Origin: Fibrobacter sp.
GTDB taxonomy: Bacteria > Fibrobacterota > Fibrobacteria > Fibrobacterales > Fibrobacteraceae
NCBI GenBank assembly: GCA_016295375.1
Contig: JAEDLI010000044.1
Location: 1 to 17,485 of the forward strand
Length of the DNA stretch: 17,485 bases
Direction of reading: 5' to 3'
The notes beneath the pieces were generated by a model that was not told the DNA's origin, did not search any database, and saw nothing but the letters and a program-made list of their open reading frames with translations. The position numbers and the translations under genes are program-made. This document shows, piece after piece, positions 5,311-13,240 of this stretch (position 1 is its first letter; each line of letters opens with the position of its first letter).

Positions 5311-5727
5311 ATGACCCACGGAACAATATACGATCCCATCCGCAAGAAGGACGTGCCCGACACCCCCGAGGAGCGGGTGCGTCAGGCGACGGTCCGTTTT
5401 TTGCTGGACGAGGTGAAGGTCCCTGCCCACTTGATTACGGTGGAGTTCGGCCTGAGTTCCGTGGACCCCAAGACGGATGACCGGGTGGACATCGTGGTGC
5501 ACGATTTCCGCAACGGGAACGACCAGGCGAAGCCCTGGCTTTTGGTGGAATGCAAGGCTCCCGGCGAATACACCTGGGAGGCTTTGCAGGTTCAGCTGAA
5601 CAAGTACCTGCAGGTGCTCACGCCCAAGTTCGTGATGCTTTCGTTGGGAGACTGTGAGCGTTTTTTTGAAATGGATGCCGCCACCAAGAGATTTGCGAAA
5701 GTCGAGAAATTACCTGAATTTAGGTAG
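5311..5727 (+). CDS. HsdR_N-like nuclease-domain protein (type I restriction enzyme R N-terminus family)
   Basis: Predicted protein of 138 residues corresponding to the stand-alone N-terminal nuclease domain of type I restriction R subunits. It shows a PD-(D/E)XK arrangement: D60 in DDRVDIVVHD and E80-x-K82 in WLLVECKAPGE, followed by helices with QLNKYLQVL. No helicase motor, HsdM or HsdS is nearby, so it is not an evident restriction system. Small solitary members of this family are common and of unknown function. TATTTT lies 7 nt before the ATG, like other possible leaderless starts here. It converges on trmFO, with a hairpin in the 29-bp gap. Confidence 0.75.
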   Translation: MTHGTIYDPIRKKDVPDTPEERVRQATVRFLLDEVKVPAHLITVEFGLSSVDPKTDDRVDIVVHDFRNGNDQAKPWLLVECKAPGEYTWEALQVQLNKYLQVLTPKFVMLSLGDCERFFEMDAATKRFAKVEKLPEFR

Positions 5728-5731
5728 CTAG

Positions 5732-5752
5732 ATGGCGGATCAAGTCCGCCAT
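5732..5752. repeat. Hairpin between convergent genes
   Basis: Perfect 8-bp stem ATGGCGGA / TCCGCCAT with loop TCAAG, lying between the stop of the HsdR_N-like gene and the stop of trmFO. There is no T-run on either strand. It may be a bidirectional 3'-end structure or a REP-like repeat. Confidence 0.6.
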
Positions 5753-5756
5753 GACG

Positions 5757-7124
5757 TTAGTGCGTCGCTTCTTGCACGCCTTCAGGCGGGTATTCGAAGG
5801 AGCGGCGTTCCGCAATCCACTTGCGCACGGCTTCGACCGCACGGGCGCCCAGAATCTCTTTCTTGTTCTTTTTCTTGAGGCCCTCGTGGTGGGGGAGCAG
5901 CCCGAAGTTGAAGTTCATGGGCTGGAAATTTTCGTTTTCCTCTACCAGGCGGTTCATCAGGGACCCGATGCAACTTTCGTCGGGGAGCGGGTCGCTGTGC
6001 CCGTGCAAAATGGTCTGGGCCATGTTCCAGGCGGCATACCATCCGGTAGCCACCGCCTCAGTGTAGCCTTCGCTTCCGGTGATTTGCCCGGCAAACCAGG
6101 TGGGCGGAATGCCCTTGGCGCAATCCAAATCCGGACGCAATCTCAAAGTGGCATCCAAAAACTTGGGTGATTCAATGAAGGTGTTCCGGTGCATGCAGCC
6201 CAGGCGTGCAAATTTCGCATTGCGCAAGGCCGGCACCATGGTGAAGATTTCTTTTTGCGTGCCCCACTTGAGGCGGGTCTGGAAACCCACCATGTTGAAA
6301 AGCGTCTTCTGCTTGTTTTCGGCCCGGAGCTGTATTACCGCGTACCACAAATGCCCATTGTTGCCGAGTCCGAGGCCGATGGGGCGCATGGGCCCATGAC
6401 GGAGAGTCTCGTAGCCGCGGCGGGCCATTTCTTCGACGGGGAGGCAGCCTTCGAACAGTTCGTTCTTTTCGAAGGGGCGGGGCTCCACGGCTTCGGCCTC
6501 GCACAGTTTACGGACAAACTCCGTATAGGTTTTCTTGTCCAGGGGGCAGTTGATGAAGTCCGCCGTCTCGCCCTTTTCCCAGCGGTTCATATAGAAGGCG
6601 TGGTCAAAGTCGATGCTGTCGGTCTCTACCACAGGGGCGATGGCGTCGAAGAAATGGAGGCGCTCGCTACCCAACCGCTTGAAGATATCGTCGGCGAGCG
6701 CGTCGCTGGCCAGCGGCCCCGCCGCGACTAAGGTCGGGCAGTCGCCTTCGAGGCTGGTGACTTCTTCCCGGTGGAGCGTGATGTTGGGAGATTCTGCAAT
6801 CTTCTTTTCTACCGATTCGCTGAAAATGTCCCGGTTCACGGTGAGGGAATCGCCCGCGGGAACGGCGGCTTCGCGGGCGGAATCCAGCAGAAAACTCCCC
6901 AGCATGGTGAGTTCCTGCTTTAAAAGTCCGTGGGCCGATGTGACGCCCAGCGCCTTGAAACTGTTGGAGCAGACGAGTTGTGCCAGGTGGCCGTCCTTGT
7001 GGGCGGGCGTGTTCTTGACCGGGCGCATTTCGTACAGGTCCACCTTGAAACCGCGGCTCGCCAGCTGCAAAGCCGCCTCGCAACCTGCGAGACCACCACC
7101 TATGACTCTTACTCGTTGATCCAT
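5757..7124 (-). CDS. trmFO: Methylenetetrahydrofolate-tRNA-(uracil-5-)-methyltransferase (FAD)
   Basis: Predicted protein of 455 residues, the usual family length. TrmFO makes ribothymidine at position 54 of the tRNA T-loop, using methylene-tetrahydrofolate as carbon donor and FADH2 as reductant. An N-terminal dinucleotide-binding motif VIGGGLAGCEAALQLASRG (about 7-26) is present. The two cysteines known to matter in the family are visible: C52 in QLVCSNSFKA and C227 in LFEGCLPVEEMARRG. Further hallmarks are LRHGPMRPIGL and the C-terminal GSEGYTEAVATG. Last gene of a minus-strand run, with about 170 bp to the gene upstream. No clear ribosome-binding site is seen before the ATG. Confidence 0.95.
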   Translation of the reverse strand: MDQRVRVIGGGLAGCEAALQLASRGFKVDLYEMRPVKNTPAHKDGHLAQLVCSNSFKALGVTSAHGLLKQELTMLGSFLLDSAREAAVPAGDSLTVNRDIFSESVEKKIAESPNITLHREEVTSLEGDCPTLVAAGPLASDALADDIFKRLGSERLHFFDAIAPVVETDSIDFDHAFYMNRWEKGETADFINCPLDKKTYTEFVRKLCEAEAVEPRPFEKNELFEGCLPVEEMARRGYETLRHGPMRPIGLGLGNNGHLWYAVIQLRAENKQKTLFNMVGFQTRLKWGTQKEIFTMVPALRNAKFARLGCMHRNTFIESPKFLDATLRLRPDLDCAKGIPPTWFAGQITGSEGYTEAVATGWYAAWNMAQTILHGHSDPLPDESCIGSLMNRLVEENENFQPMNFNFGLLPHHEGLKKKNKKEILGARAVEAVRKWIAERRSFEYPPEGVQEATH

Positions 7125-7293
7125 ATTATTCAGTACTTAGCGGTTTTAGTTGTTTTACCTAACGAGCAAGTTATTAGTTAATAGTTACTAGTTACTAGTG
7201 AGTTTAAAAGACATGATTAAAATACATTGTTAAAATGCTTGGAACTAGTAACTTAGAACCAGCCCGAAGGGCGCGTAACTGCGGCAAAGCCGC
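7125..7293. repeat. Intergenic repeats and two hairpins
   Basis: No gene. Reiterated TAGTTA/TTACTAG words occupy 7170-7203, and GTTACTAG (7191-7198) is inverted as CTAGTAAC (7245-7252). Two 3-nt-loop hairpins, GCCC-GAA-GGGC (7262-7272) and GCGGC-AAA-GCCGC (7281-7293), directly follow the stop codon of the minus-strand gene at 7294. Any trmFO promoter would lie in this stretch, but none is clear. Confidence 0.6.
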
Positions 7294-7749
7294 TCAGTTC
7301 GTCACCACTTTCCGGTAGCTCCTGGCGTTGCCGATCCAGAGTTTCACCAGCAGTTCTTCCAGGGAGGCGGTGGAGACGCATTCGGGATCGGCGTCCTGGA
7401 TTTCGTCGGAAATCAGGTTTGCCTGGGTCAGGTTCAGCATGCCGTAGTACATGGCTTCCATGAGCTGTGAGGCGAACTTCGGGGAAATCCGCGCCACTGC
7501 GTCCATGTCGTTCAGGGGCGGCAGTTGGGTCTTGTCGGGGCTGAACTGGTCCAGGTTGTCCATGGTCCACATGTCGGCGGCCTTGCCCATGTCATCGCTG
7601 GGGGCGATTTTCAGGAGCTTTTCCTTGTAGGCGTTCCATTCCACGTTGGTGGTCTTTCCCGCCTTGCGCACGGACTTCAAGAAGGACAGGACGGCGTAAT
7701 AGAGGTCCTTTTCTCTCTGGTTCATTTCTTTTTGCGAAGCGGGAATCAT
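7294..7749 (-). CDS. Hypothetical protein
   Basis: Predicted protein of 151 residues, not recognised. It is rich in predicted helix and lacks a signal peptide, membrane segment or cysteine cluster. The C-terminal half (SPKFASQLMEAMYYGMLNLT and SLEELLVKLWIGNARSYRKV) looks like a conserved helical bundle. GAGGGG sits 7 nt before the ATG at 7749; a second Met at codon 9 is a possible alternative. It starts 16 bp after the stop of the AICAR transformylase gene and is probably co-transcribed with it. Two hairpins follow immediately after its stop. Confidence 0.7.
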   Translation of the reverse strand: MIPASQKEMNQREKDLYYAVLSFLKSVRKAGKTTNVEWNAYKEKLLKIAPSDDMGKAADMWTMDNLDQFSPDKTQLPPLNDMDAVARISPKFASQLMEAMYYGMLNLTQANLISDEIQDADPECVSTASLEELLVKLWIGNARSYRKVVTN

Positions 7750-7765
7750 GGCAAGCCCCTCGGGA

Positions 7766-8818
7766 TTAGTGGCGGAAATGCCTCATGCCGGTGAACACCA
7801 TGGCCACGCCAAGCTTGTCGCAAGCTTCGATGGAGAGGTTGTCCTTCTTGGAACCGCCCGGTTGCACGATGTACTGGACGCCAGCCTTGGCAGCGGCTTC
7901 CACGTTGTCGGGGAAGGGGAAGAAGGCGTCGGAGCCCATGACGACTTCGCTGAACACCTTCTTTTCGAGAGCCTTGAGACCGGCCTTGTCGATGCACTTG
8001 CCCTTTTCGTTGAAGAACTTCTTGGCGGCCTTCATGCGGGCCACGTTGTCGCGGACGCGGGGCTGGCAGAGGCGTAGGTTACTATCGATGCGGTTCGGCT
8101 GGCCGGGGCCAAGGCCGATGACCTGGAAGTAGCCGCGGGCGTACTCGTAACCCATGACGATGGCGTTAGACTTGGTGTGCTTGGTCACGATCCAGGTGAA
8201 GCGGGCGAGGGCTTCCTTGTTCTTTGCGAACTTCTTCTTGGTGACGCATTCGAACTTTTCATAAACGTCCACGTCGCGATCCTGAACCAGCATGCCGCCA
8301 ATTACGTGCTTGTACACCTTGCAGCGGGTTGCCTTCTTGATCTTGCCCACTTCAAGGAGACGGATGTCCTTGGACTTGTTCTTCAAAAATTCCAGAGCGT
8401 CCTTGTCGAATGCCGGGGCGAGAAGGATTTCGACGAACTTGCCCTTCAGGAATTCGGCGGTTTTCAGGTCCACCTTCTTGGTAACGGCAATCACGGAACC
8501 GAAGGCCGACACCGGGTCGCCTTCCCAGGCGGCTTCCATGGCGTTGCGCAGTGTCTTGCCGGTAGCAAGGCCACAGGGGTTCATGTGCTTCACGATAACA
8601 ACGGCATTTTCGTCTGCGAATTCGCGGGCCATTTCCAGGGCGGCGTCGGCATCCACGATGTTGTTGTAAGAAAGTTCCTTACCCCAGAGCTGCTTCGCGG
8701 TAGCGAGGCTTGCTTCGGTGCAGGTCGGGTCGCGGTAGAAGACGGCGGACTGGTGGGAGTTTTCACCGTAGCGCATGGGCTTCGGGTCAACGAATTTCAA
8801 AACGAGTTCTTCGGACAT
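7766..8818 (-). CDS. purH: Stand-alone AICAR transformylase (C-terminal PurH domain)
   Basis: Predicted protein of 350 residues. It catalyses transfer of a formyl group from 10-formyl-THF to AICAR, the penultimate step of IMP synthesis. The protein begins almost at the domain signature MRYGENSHQ (15-23) and contains VKHMNPCG (76-83, with the Lys-His active-site pair), GSDAFFPFPDNVE and QPGGSKKD. The N-terminal IMP cyclohydrolase (MGS-like) domain of the usual bifunctional PurH of about 510-530 residues is entirely absent, and no separate cyclohydrolase is in the window. AAAGGAA precedes the ATG, and a TATATT box lies about 29 bp upstream of it. It leads a small operon with the hypothetical gene at 7294. 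Confidence 0.9.
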   Translation of the reverse strand: MSEELVLKFVDPKPMRYGENSHQSAVFYRDPTCTEASLATAKQLWGKELSYNNIVDADAALEMAREFADENAVVIVKHMNPCGLATGKTLRNAMEAAWEGDPVSAFGSVIAVTKKVDLKTAEFLKGKFVEILLAPAFDKDALEFLKNKSKDIRLLEVGKIKKATRCKVYKHVIGGMLVQDRDVDVYEKFECVTKKKFAKNKEALARFTWIVTKHTKSNAIVMGYEYARGYFQVIGLGPGQPNRIDSNLRLCQPRVRDNVARMKAAKKFFNEKGKCIDKAGLKALEKKVFSEVVMGSDAFFPFPDNVEAAAKAGVQYIVQPGGSKKDNLSIEACDKLGVAMVFTGMRHFRH

Positions 8819-8846
8819 GATTTTTCCTTTGTGATTTACAGGATAA

Positions 8847-8876
8847 AATATAGAAATAAGGTTCGAGGAATGTCAT
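8847..8876 (-). promoter_or_regulatory. Promoter of AICAR transformylase gene
   Basis: On the minus strand, ATGACA (8876-8871), an 18-bp spacer and TATATT (8852-8847). The ribosome-binding site AAAGGAA follows near the ATG at 8818, giving a leader of roughly 20 nt. Confidence 0.5.
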
Positions 8877-9028
8877 CCTCGCGAAGGCGAGGATCCGCTT
8901 GAGGGGTTTGGGGCTCGGGGCTCGGGGCGTAATTAATGTGGAGTGTGGAGTGTGGAGTGTGTAATGAGTTTTGAGTTGTGAGTCGGTGCTACGCACCTCT
9001 GAGTTTTCTATAGGCGCGCCAAAGGCGC
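8875..9028. repeat. Intergenic repeat cluster
   Basis: No gene. It contains an 8-bp-stem hairpin ATCCTCGC-GAAG-GCGAGGAT (8875-8894) that looks like a REP-type unit and overlaps the upstream promoter box. A tandem TGTGGAG x3 follows (8937-8957). Two 3-nt-loop hairpins, GGTGC-TAC-GCACC (8985-8997) and GCGCC-AAA-GGCGC (9016-9028), lie downstream of the nifU-like gene. Confidence 0.65.
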
Positions 9029-9066
9029 ACAATTTTCACTCATGACTGATAACTCACGACTGAAAA

Positions 9067-9888
9067 CTAAAACAAGCTGGCCGGCGGGTTGTTGTCGTCG
9101 AGACCCGGCAGATTCGGGTTGGGCGGGATATTGTCCAGCGGGTCTTCGGGTTCTACAATCAGGTTGTAATAGACATTGTTCTTCAGTTCGTCTTCGATGT
9201 AGAAGAGGGTGCCGCCCATGGCAGAGCCGCATCCGGCACAGGCCCCCTGGTAGCGGATTTTCAGGCGGTTGTCGTCGGTCAGGTCCAGCACTTCCAGGTC
9301 GCCGCCGTCGCCTTGCAGCATCCCGCGCACGGACTGGTGGAGCCAGGCTTCGATCTTTTCGATTTTCTGCGGCTTGGTGAGGGCGTTCCATTCGGTGTCG
9401 GCCTCGGCACGGCCCTCGGCGGTCTGGGTACGGTACTTGATGCGCTCCATCTTTTCACGGACCAGAATGGCGGTGGCCTTCTTTTCGGGGTAGGTTTCCA
9501 GCACCCGCTGGATAAGCGTGTTCATTTGTTTGAGCTTAGGTGCGGAGGCGTCGAAAGCCGGCACGTCGGGAGTGTCCCGGAGTTCCTGTTCCAGGCTTTC
9601 GGCGGTGATGGCGCAGGCTTCTTCCACCGTGACCATCTGGATTTTCTTGCAGAATGTGTCGGCAAGCGCAGTAAAGATGGGCCCGCCGTAGGTGAAAAAC
9701 CTGGTCTCCAGAATCTTGTCGCATTCCGGGTCGATCATCAAGTAGACCTTCAGGCTCGCTTCCTTCACGTCTACAAGGGCAAGGCCCTTTTCGTCGGCTT
9801 CAATCTGGAAAATCGCGCCCCTGTACTTGGGGGCCTTTGCGATTTCCTGCACCTTTTGGGAAAAATTCGCACACAGTTCTTCGCTCAT
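9067..9888 (-). CDS. NifU-like Fe-S protein with degenerate scaffold domain
   Basis: Predicted protein of 273 residues. The C-terminal domain (about 180-245) is a clear NifU/Nfu domain: LQGDGGDLEVLDLTDDNRLK, then YQGACAGCGSAMGGTLFYIE with C217 and C220 of the cluster-binding CxxC. It should carry or deliver Fe-S clusters. The N-terminal region (about 20-130) has the layout of an IscU/NifU scaffold (LKVYLMIDPECDKILETRFF, then TVEEACAITAESLEQEL), but the cysteine of the usual FGCGSA motif is replaced (TYGGPIF), so it probably no longer builds clusters. ATG at 9888 is preferred: a TACATT box lies 10 nt upstream of it. The in-frame ATG at 9942 would extend through that box. Confidence 0.8.
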   Translation of the reverse strand: MSEELCANFSQKVQEIAKAPKYRGAIFQIEADEKGLALVDVKEASLKVYLMIDPECDKILETRFFTYGGPIFTALADTFCKKIQMVTVEEACAITAESLEQELRDTPDVPAFDASAPKLKQMNTLIQRVLETYPEKKATAILVREKMERIKYRTQTAEGRAEADTEWNALTKPQKIEKIEAWLHQSVRGMLQGDGGDLEVLDLTDDNRLKIRYQGACAGCGSAMGGTLFYIEDELKNNVYYNLIVEPEDPLDNIPPNPNLPGLDDNNPPASLF

Positions 9889-9898
9889 GATGCGACCA

Positions 9899-9904
9899 AA
9901 TGTA
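9899..9904 (-). promoter_or_regulatory. -10-like box of nifU-like gene
   Basis: TACATT on the minus strand, followed by TGGTCGCATC and then the ATG. With the usual distance to the start site, the transcript would begin within a few nt of the start codon. No ribosome-binding site is present. Confidence 0.45.
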
Positions 9905-9914
9905 GAATAATTCA

Positions 9915-9980
9915 GGCACGAAGTGCCGAGCACATACCTCAAAGCGAGCTTGCGAGCGACCTCAAAGGGGCTTTAGCCCC
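9915..9980. repeat. Intergenic short hairpins
   Basis: GGCAC-GAA-GTGCC (9915-9927) and GGGGCT-TT-AGCCCC (9967-9980), lying between the start of the nifU-like gene and the end of the AsmA-like gene. No T-run follows on either strand. Confidence 0.6.
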
Positions 9981-9997
9981 GACCTCACGCCTCACAA

Positions 9998-12310
9998 CTA
10001 TTTCACGTCCACGGTCACCTTGTACATGGGCTTGCCGCGGTAGCTGTTCAGGCCCTTGGCGGTCTGGACTTTTAGGTTCTTGGCGGTGACGCCCGTCTGC
10101 TGTTTCAGGACCTTCAGCAGCTCCTGGTTGCGCTTGCTTGCTAGGTCGGTAAGGTCTTTTTCCATGGCAGAGCCTTCGAAATCCTTGTCGTGTTCACGAG
10201 CGAATGCCTTGAAGTTTGTGTCCCAGTCCTTGATTTCGGCGGCGGCCTTCTCGTCAATTTCGTTGAGGCTCGCCTTGCCTTCTTTCTGCTTGTAGTATTC
10301 CTGTTTCAACTTGTGGAGCTTGTGTTCCTTCAGGATTTTGGCGGGATTGTAGTACTGGGTGTAGGTGAGGGTAAGCTTCGGGTCTTTTGCCAGGGCCTCG
10401 GTCATCTTGGAGGCCTTCGCGAACTGCTCGCTGGTAAATGTCCCGCTGGAAACGTCAATCAGGATTTCGTCGTCCTTGCCCAGGTTCAGGCCCACGGCAG
10501 AGGCTCCCGTGTTGGCCACATTGCCCACGATCTTGATGGGGGAGAGTGCCACTTTTACCAACAGTTTCGTGATGGTGTCCCACGCGATTTTCAGGTAAGA
10601 AAATTCGGGGTCCTTCAGGTTCCCCTTTACGGGAACGTCGAACTGGATCTTGTCATCCTTGTCCTTGAGCACATAGAGCCCCACCTTCATGGGCACGGGG
10701 TATTCCGGGTCCACAGAGTCGTCCTTATCGCCAACCTCAATGTTGTAGATGTCGATGGTGTTCCTGCTATCGACATTGAAGTTGTTCATCTTGTTGTCAC
10801 TGGCGAAGGCCATGGTACCTGCGGTAATGGGGTAGCCCGTGAAGTGCAGGCTGTAGCTGCTGAAATGCTTGAGGGCCAGGTTCTTGACGCTTACGTAGGT
10901 GTCCATGGTGCCGATGTCGTTGATGGCGCCCTTGTACTTGACGGACACGGAGCCTCCTTCGGGGAAGGCGGCGCTCACGTTCACGTTGCATGGTTTATCG
11001 AAATTGATGTTGGAACCGCTCACCGTGATGGCGGAGACCTTGTAGTTAAACGGTTTGGAAAGGGTGTAGTCGTTGGCGGTGACGGAGGTGTTCTGCACCA
11101 GGAGTTTCGCGATGACGGCATCCAGCTTCTTGGTGGGTCCGGCCTTGGCCTTGGCGTCGGTTGTAGAGTCCGTCGAGGCTTCAGGTGCGGGGGCTACCAG
11201 GGAATCCAGCGGAACCGCATTGGAATCAGCGGCTACGGTGTCTGACTTGGCGGCTTTGCCCTTGGGAGTGAGCAGCACGTCGATGTTGGTCTTTCCGCCC
11301 TTGTACAGGTCCAGATGGGCGAATGCGCCGTCCACCGCTACGGAGTCGATGCGGAACTTGAACTTTTCCAGGTTGGCTTCGGCAATGCCCACGCCCACGT
11401 GGCCCGCCCCGATGGTCTTGTCGTTCACCTCGGTGACCACCACGCTATCTACGCTGACAATGCCCTTCACGTTGGAAGCGAGAATACTGTTCAGGTTGCC
11501 CTGGATGTCCATATCTGCGGAGAGGTTTCCCTTGAAATCCTTGATGTTCACGAAGTCGTTGAGGTAGGGCTTGCCTGCCGCTAGGGCGAAATCCTTGAGG
11601 CCCACGTTCACGTTGAAGTCGTTGGTGGCCGCATTGATGGTCACTTTCACGTTCAGGTCGCCGCCGTCGGCGAACTTGAGGCTCACGCCCACGTTGGTCT
11701 GCTTGTTGCTCAGGTAAACGGCGGGAATGGCCACGCCAAAGTCCTTGATGTGGATCTTGGAGCCCACCTTGGCGTCTTCGTAGATGATGTTGCCGTTCTC
11801 GAAGACGATGTTCTTGACGGAAATGCTCACGGGGAGCCCGTCGGCGATTTCGGCTGCGTTGATTATGCCGGTGGAATCGGTGGCGGCACTGTCGACCGCT
11901 ACGGTGTCTGCGGTGGTGGAGTCGGACTGGGAGAGAAAATCCAGAATGTCGCTGAAGTTGAAACGGTCGCCGCTCTGGACCACGTGCACGTAGAGTCCCT
12001 TCATGTAGATTTCGCCTACGCTGGCCGTTCCGGTAACGATTCTCGTGGGGTTCAGGTTGATGCGGAACTTTTCGAAGGAGACAAAGGGCGTTTTGCCGTC
12101 CCGTTCTAGGAGGGCGAAGTTATCTACGTTGACGGTCCAGGTCAGGGGACTTAGGCTCACGCTTTCGATGTTGACCTTTCGGCCGATGTATTCTTCGGAG
12201 TGGGCCACGATGTAGTCCTTCACGAACCCGGGGGCAAGTTTCAGGGCGGCAAAAACCAGGACGAACAGGACGGCGACGACAATCAGGATAATCTTCACGG
12301 ACTTTTTCAT
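9998..12310 (-). CDS. AsmA/DUF748-like envelope protein
   Basis: Predicted protein of 770 residues. It has one N-terminal membrane anchor (about 5-27, KIILIVVAVLFVLVFAALKL), then the AsmA/DUF748 start (VKDYIVAHSEEYIGRKVNIE, LSPLTWTVNVDNFAL, FVSFEKFRINLNP), followed by a long beta-rich periplasmic region. Two low-complexity S/T/D/A linkers (around 129-150 and 355-395) separate repeats. The C-terminus is charged and helical (HKLHKLKQEYYKQKEGKASL), ending in KPMYKVTVDVK. AsmA-type proteins are linked to phospholipid transport and outer-membrane integrity; the specific role here is inferred. TAAATT lies 7 nt before the ATG with no ribosome-binding site. Confidence 0.8.
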   Translation of the reverse strand: MKKSVKIILIVVAVLFVLVFAALKLAPGFVKDYIVAHSEEYIGRKVNIESVSLSPLTWTVNVDNFALLERDGKTPFVSFEKFRINLNPTRIVTGTASVGEIYMKGLYVHVVQSGDRFNFSDILDFLSQSDSTTADTVAVDSAATDSTGIINAAEIADGLPVSISVKNIVFENGNIIYEDAKVGSKIHIKDFGVAIPAVYLSNKQTNVGVSLKFADGGDLNVKVTINAATNDFNVNVGLKDFALAAGKPYLNDFVNIKDFKGNLSADMDIQGNLNSILASNVKGIVSVDSVVVTEVNDKTIGAGHVGVGIAEANLEKFKFRIDSVAVDGAFAHLDLYKGGKTNIDVLLTPKGKAAKSDTVAADSNAVPLDSLVAPAPEASTDSTTDAKAKAGPTKKLDAVIAKLLVQNTSVTANDYTLSKPFNYKVSAITVSGSNINFDKPCNVNVSAAFPEGGSVSVKYKGAINDIGTMDTYVSVKNLALKHFSSYSLHFTGYPITAGTMAFASDNKMNNFNVDSRNTIDIYNIEVGDKDDSVDPEYPVPMKVGLYVLKDKDDKIQFDVPVKGNLKDPEFSYLKIAWDTITKLLVKVALSPIKIVGNVANTGASAVGLNLGKDDEILIDVSSGTFTSEQFAKASKMTEALAKDPKLTLTYTQYYNPAKILKEHKLHKLKQEYYKQKEGKASLNEIDEKAAAEIKDWDTNFKAFAREHDKDFEGSAMEKDLTDLASKRNQELLKVLKQQTGVTAKNLKVQTAKGLNSYRGKPMYKVTVDVK

Positions 12311-12317
12311 GGGCTAC

Positions 12318-12323
12318 AATTTA
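12318..12323 (-). promoter_or_regulatory. -10-like box of AsmA-like gene
   Basis: Minus strand TAAATT followed by GTAGCCC and the ATG at 12310. This is consistent with a leaderless transcript. Confidence 0.4.
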
Positions 12324-12410
12324 GAAATGTTAGGCAAGAAGGTGCTTTTTTCTGCTTTTTTTGCTTTCAGTGGAATATTTTTTTGTAAATTTGCAGCCGT
12401 GATTGCCCTT

Positions 12411-12549
12411 TTTGCCGTTTTTTCGGCAAAACCTGCTCCGTTATTTTGGAGCGAACCTGGCCGTCAAGTCTCCCCGAGGCGTTATTAAGATGGCCCCCTA
12501 ACACATTCACTTGCAATCACCCCTTCTGCAGGTCTTTTCCAGCCTGCAG
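12411..12549 (+). promoter_or_regulatory. Structured leader upstream of the low-complexity membrane protein gene
   Basis: Three clear hairpins in the 270-bp gap: TTTGCCG-TTTTTT-CGGCAAA (12411-12430), GCTCC-n8-GGAGC (12435-12452) and CTGCAGG-n10-CCTGCAG (12526-12549). A GAGGTG ribosome-binding site follows near 12572. AT-rich promoter-like sequence (AATATTTTTTTGTAAATTTGC) precedes the first hairpin, so the hairpins probably lie in the 5' untranslated region. It matches no riboswitch I recognise. Confidence 0.45.
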
Positions 12550-12582
12550 TCGCGGTTCAACCCTTACTTATGAGGTGCCTAG

Positions 12583-13215
12583 ATGGAAATAATCACTCTC
12601 GCATGCTCTGCTCTTGCAGTCGTGCTCTGTATCGTTATCCTGACTAAGGTTAACAAGATTCTTGACAACCTTCACACTCCTATCGTTAAGAAGCTCACCC
12701 CGGACATGAACCTGAGGCCTAACTCTCGTCGTCCTGTCTCTGCCCAAGAAATGGCACAGCGTGGTGATCGCAACAACAAGGGTGATCGCAAGGATCGTCA
12801 GAATAAAGACAACCGCGGTGAAAAGAACGGCCAGGCCCAGCAGGGCCAGAACCGTGACCGCAACGAACAGCGTGATCGCGGCAACCGCCGTGACCGCCGT
12901 GACGGTCGTCCCGACCGCAACAATCGTCGTGAAATGAACGCAGATGCCCAGGCCGCTTCTTCTGAAGCTCCCGTGGCCCAGCCTGCCGAAGCGGCCGCTC
13001 CTGCTGCCGCCGAAGGCCGTCGCCCCCTGGCTCCGCGCATTCCGGTTGAAACTCCGGCCGCTCCTGTCAGCGCTTCCGTGGCTCCTGCAGCACCTGCTGC
13101 CGTTGCCGCCGAACCTGCTGTGGAAGTCGCCGAAACCACCTTCGATCCCGCCAAGGTCCGCTATGGCCGCCGCAACGTGATCAAGAAGGCTCCGGAACTC
13201 TCCGACGAAGCATAA
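12583..13215 (+). CDS. Membrane-anchored low-complexity basic protein
   Basis: Predicted protein of 210 residues in four parts. An N-terminal membrane helix (about 3-22, IITLACSALAVVLCIVILTK) is followed by a short segment (VNKILDNLHTPIVKKLTPDM). Then comes a strongly charged R/D/N/Q/G-rich region (about 55-118, with repeated RD, NR and RR pairs) and an Ala/Pro-rich region (about 124-185). The conserved-looking end is FDPAKVRYGRRNVIKKAPEL. The basic region could bind nucleic acid or acidic surfaces; this is inference from composition. Codon use is strongly biased, suggesting high expression. GAGGTG lies upstream of the ATG, and a strong terminator follows 25 bp after the stop. Confidence 0.75.
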   Translation: MEIITLACSALAVVLCIVILTKVNKILDNLHTPIVKKLTPDMNLRPNSRRPVSAQEMAQRGDRNNKGDRKDRQNKDNRGEKNGQAQQGQNRDRNEQRDRGNRRDRRDGRPDRNNRREMNADAQAASSEAPVAQPAEAAAPAAAEGRRPLAPRIPVETPAAPVSASVAPAAPAAVAAEPAVEVAETTFDPAKVRYGRRNVIKKAPELSDEA

Positions 13216-13240
13216 TCACGAAAAGCCAAAAGCTTGATAG

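Noticed and set aside
5751..7119. Long plus-strand frames opposite trmFO
   Set aside because: Antisense shadows of a GC-rich gene; the minus-strand TrmFO is unambiguous.
8787..9032. Minus-strand frame across the purH-nifU gap
   Set aside because: It translates intergenic repeats (REP-like hairpin and TGTGGAG tandem) and lacks coding character.
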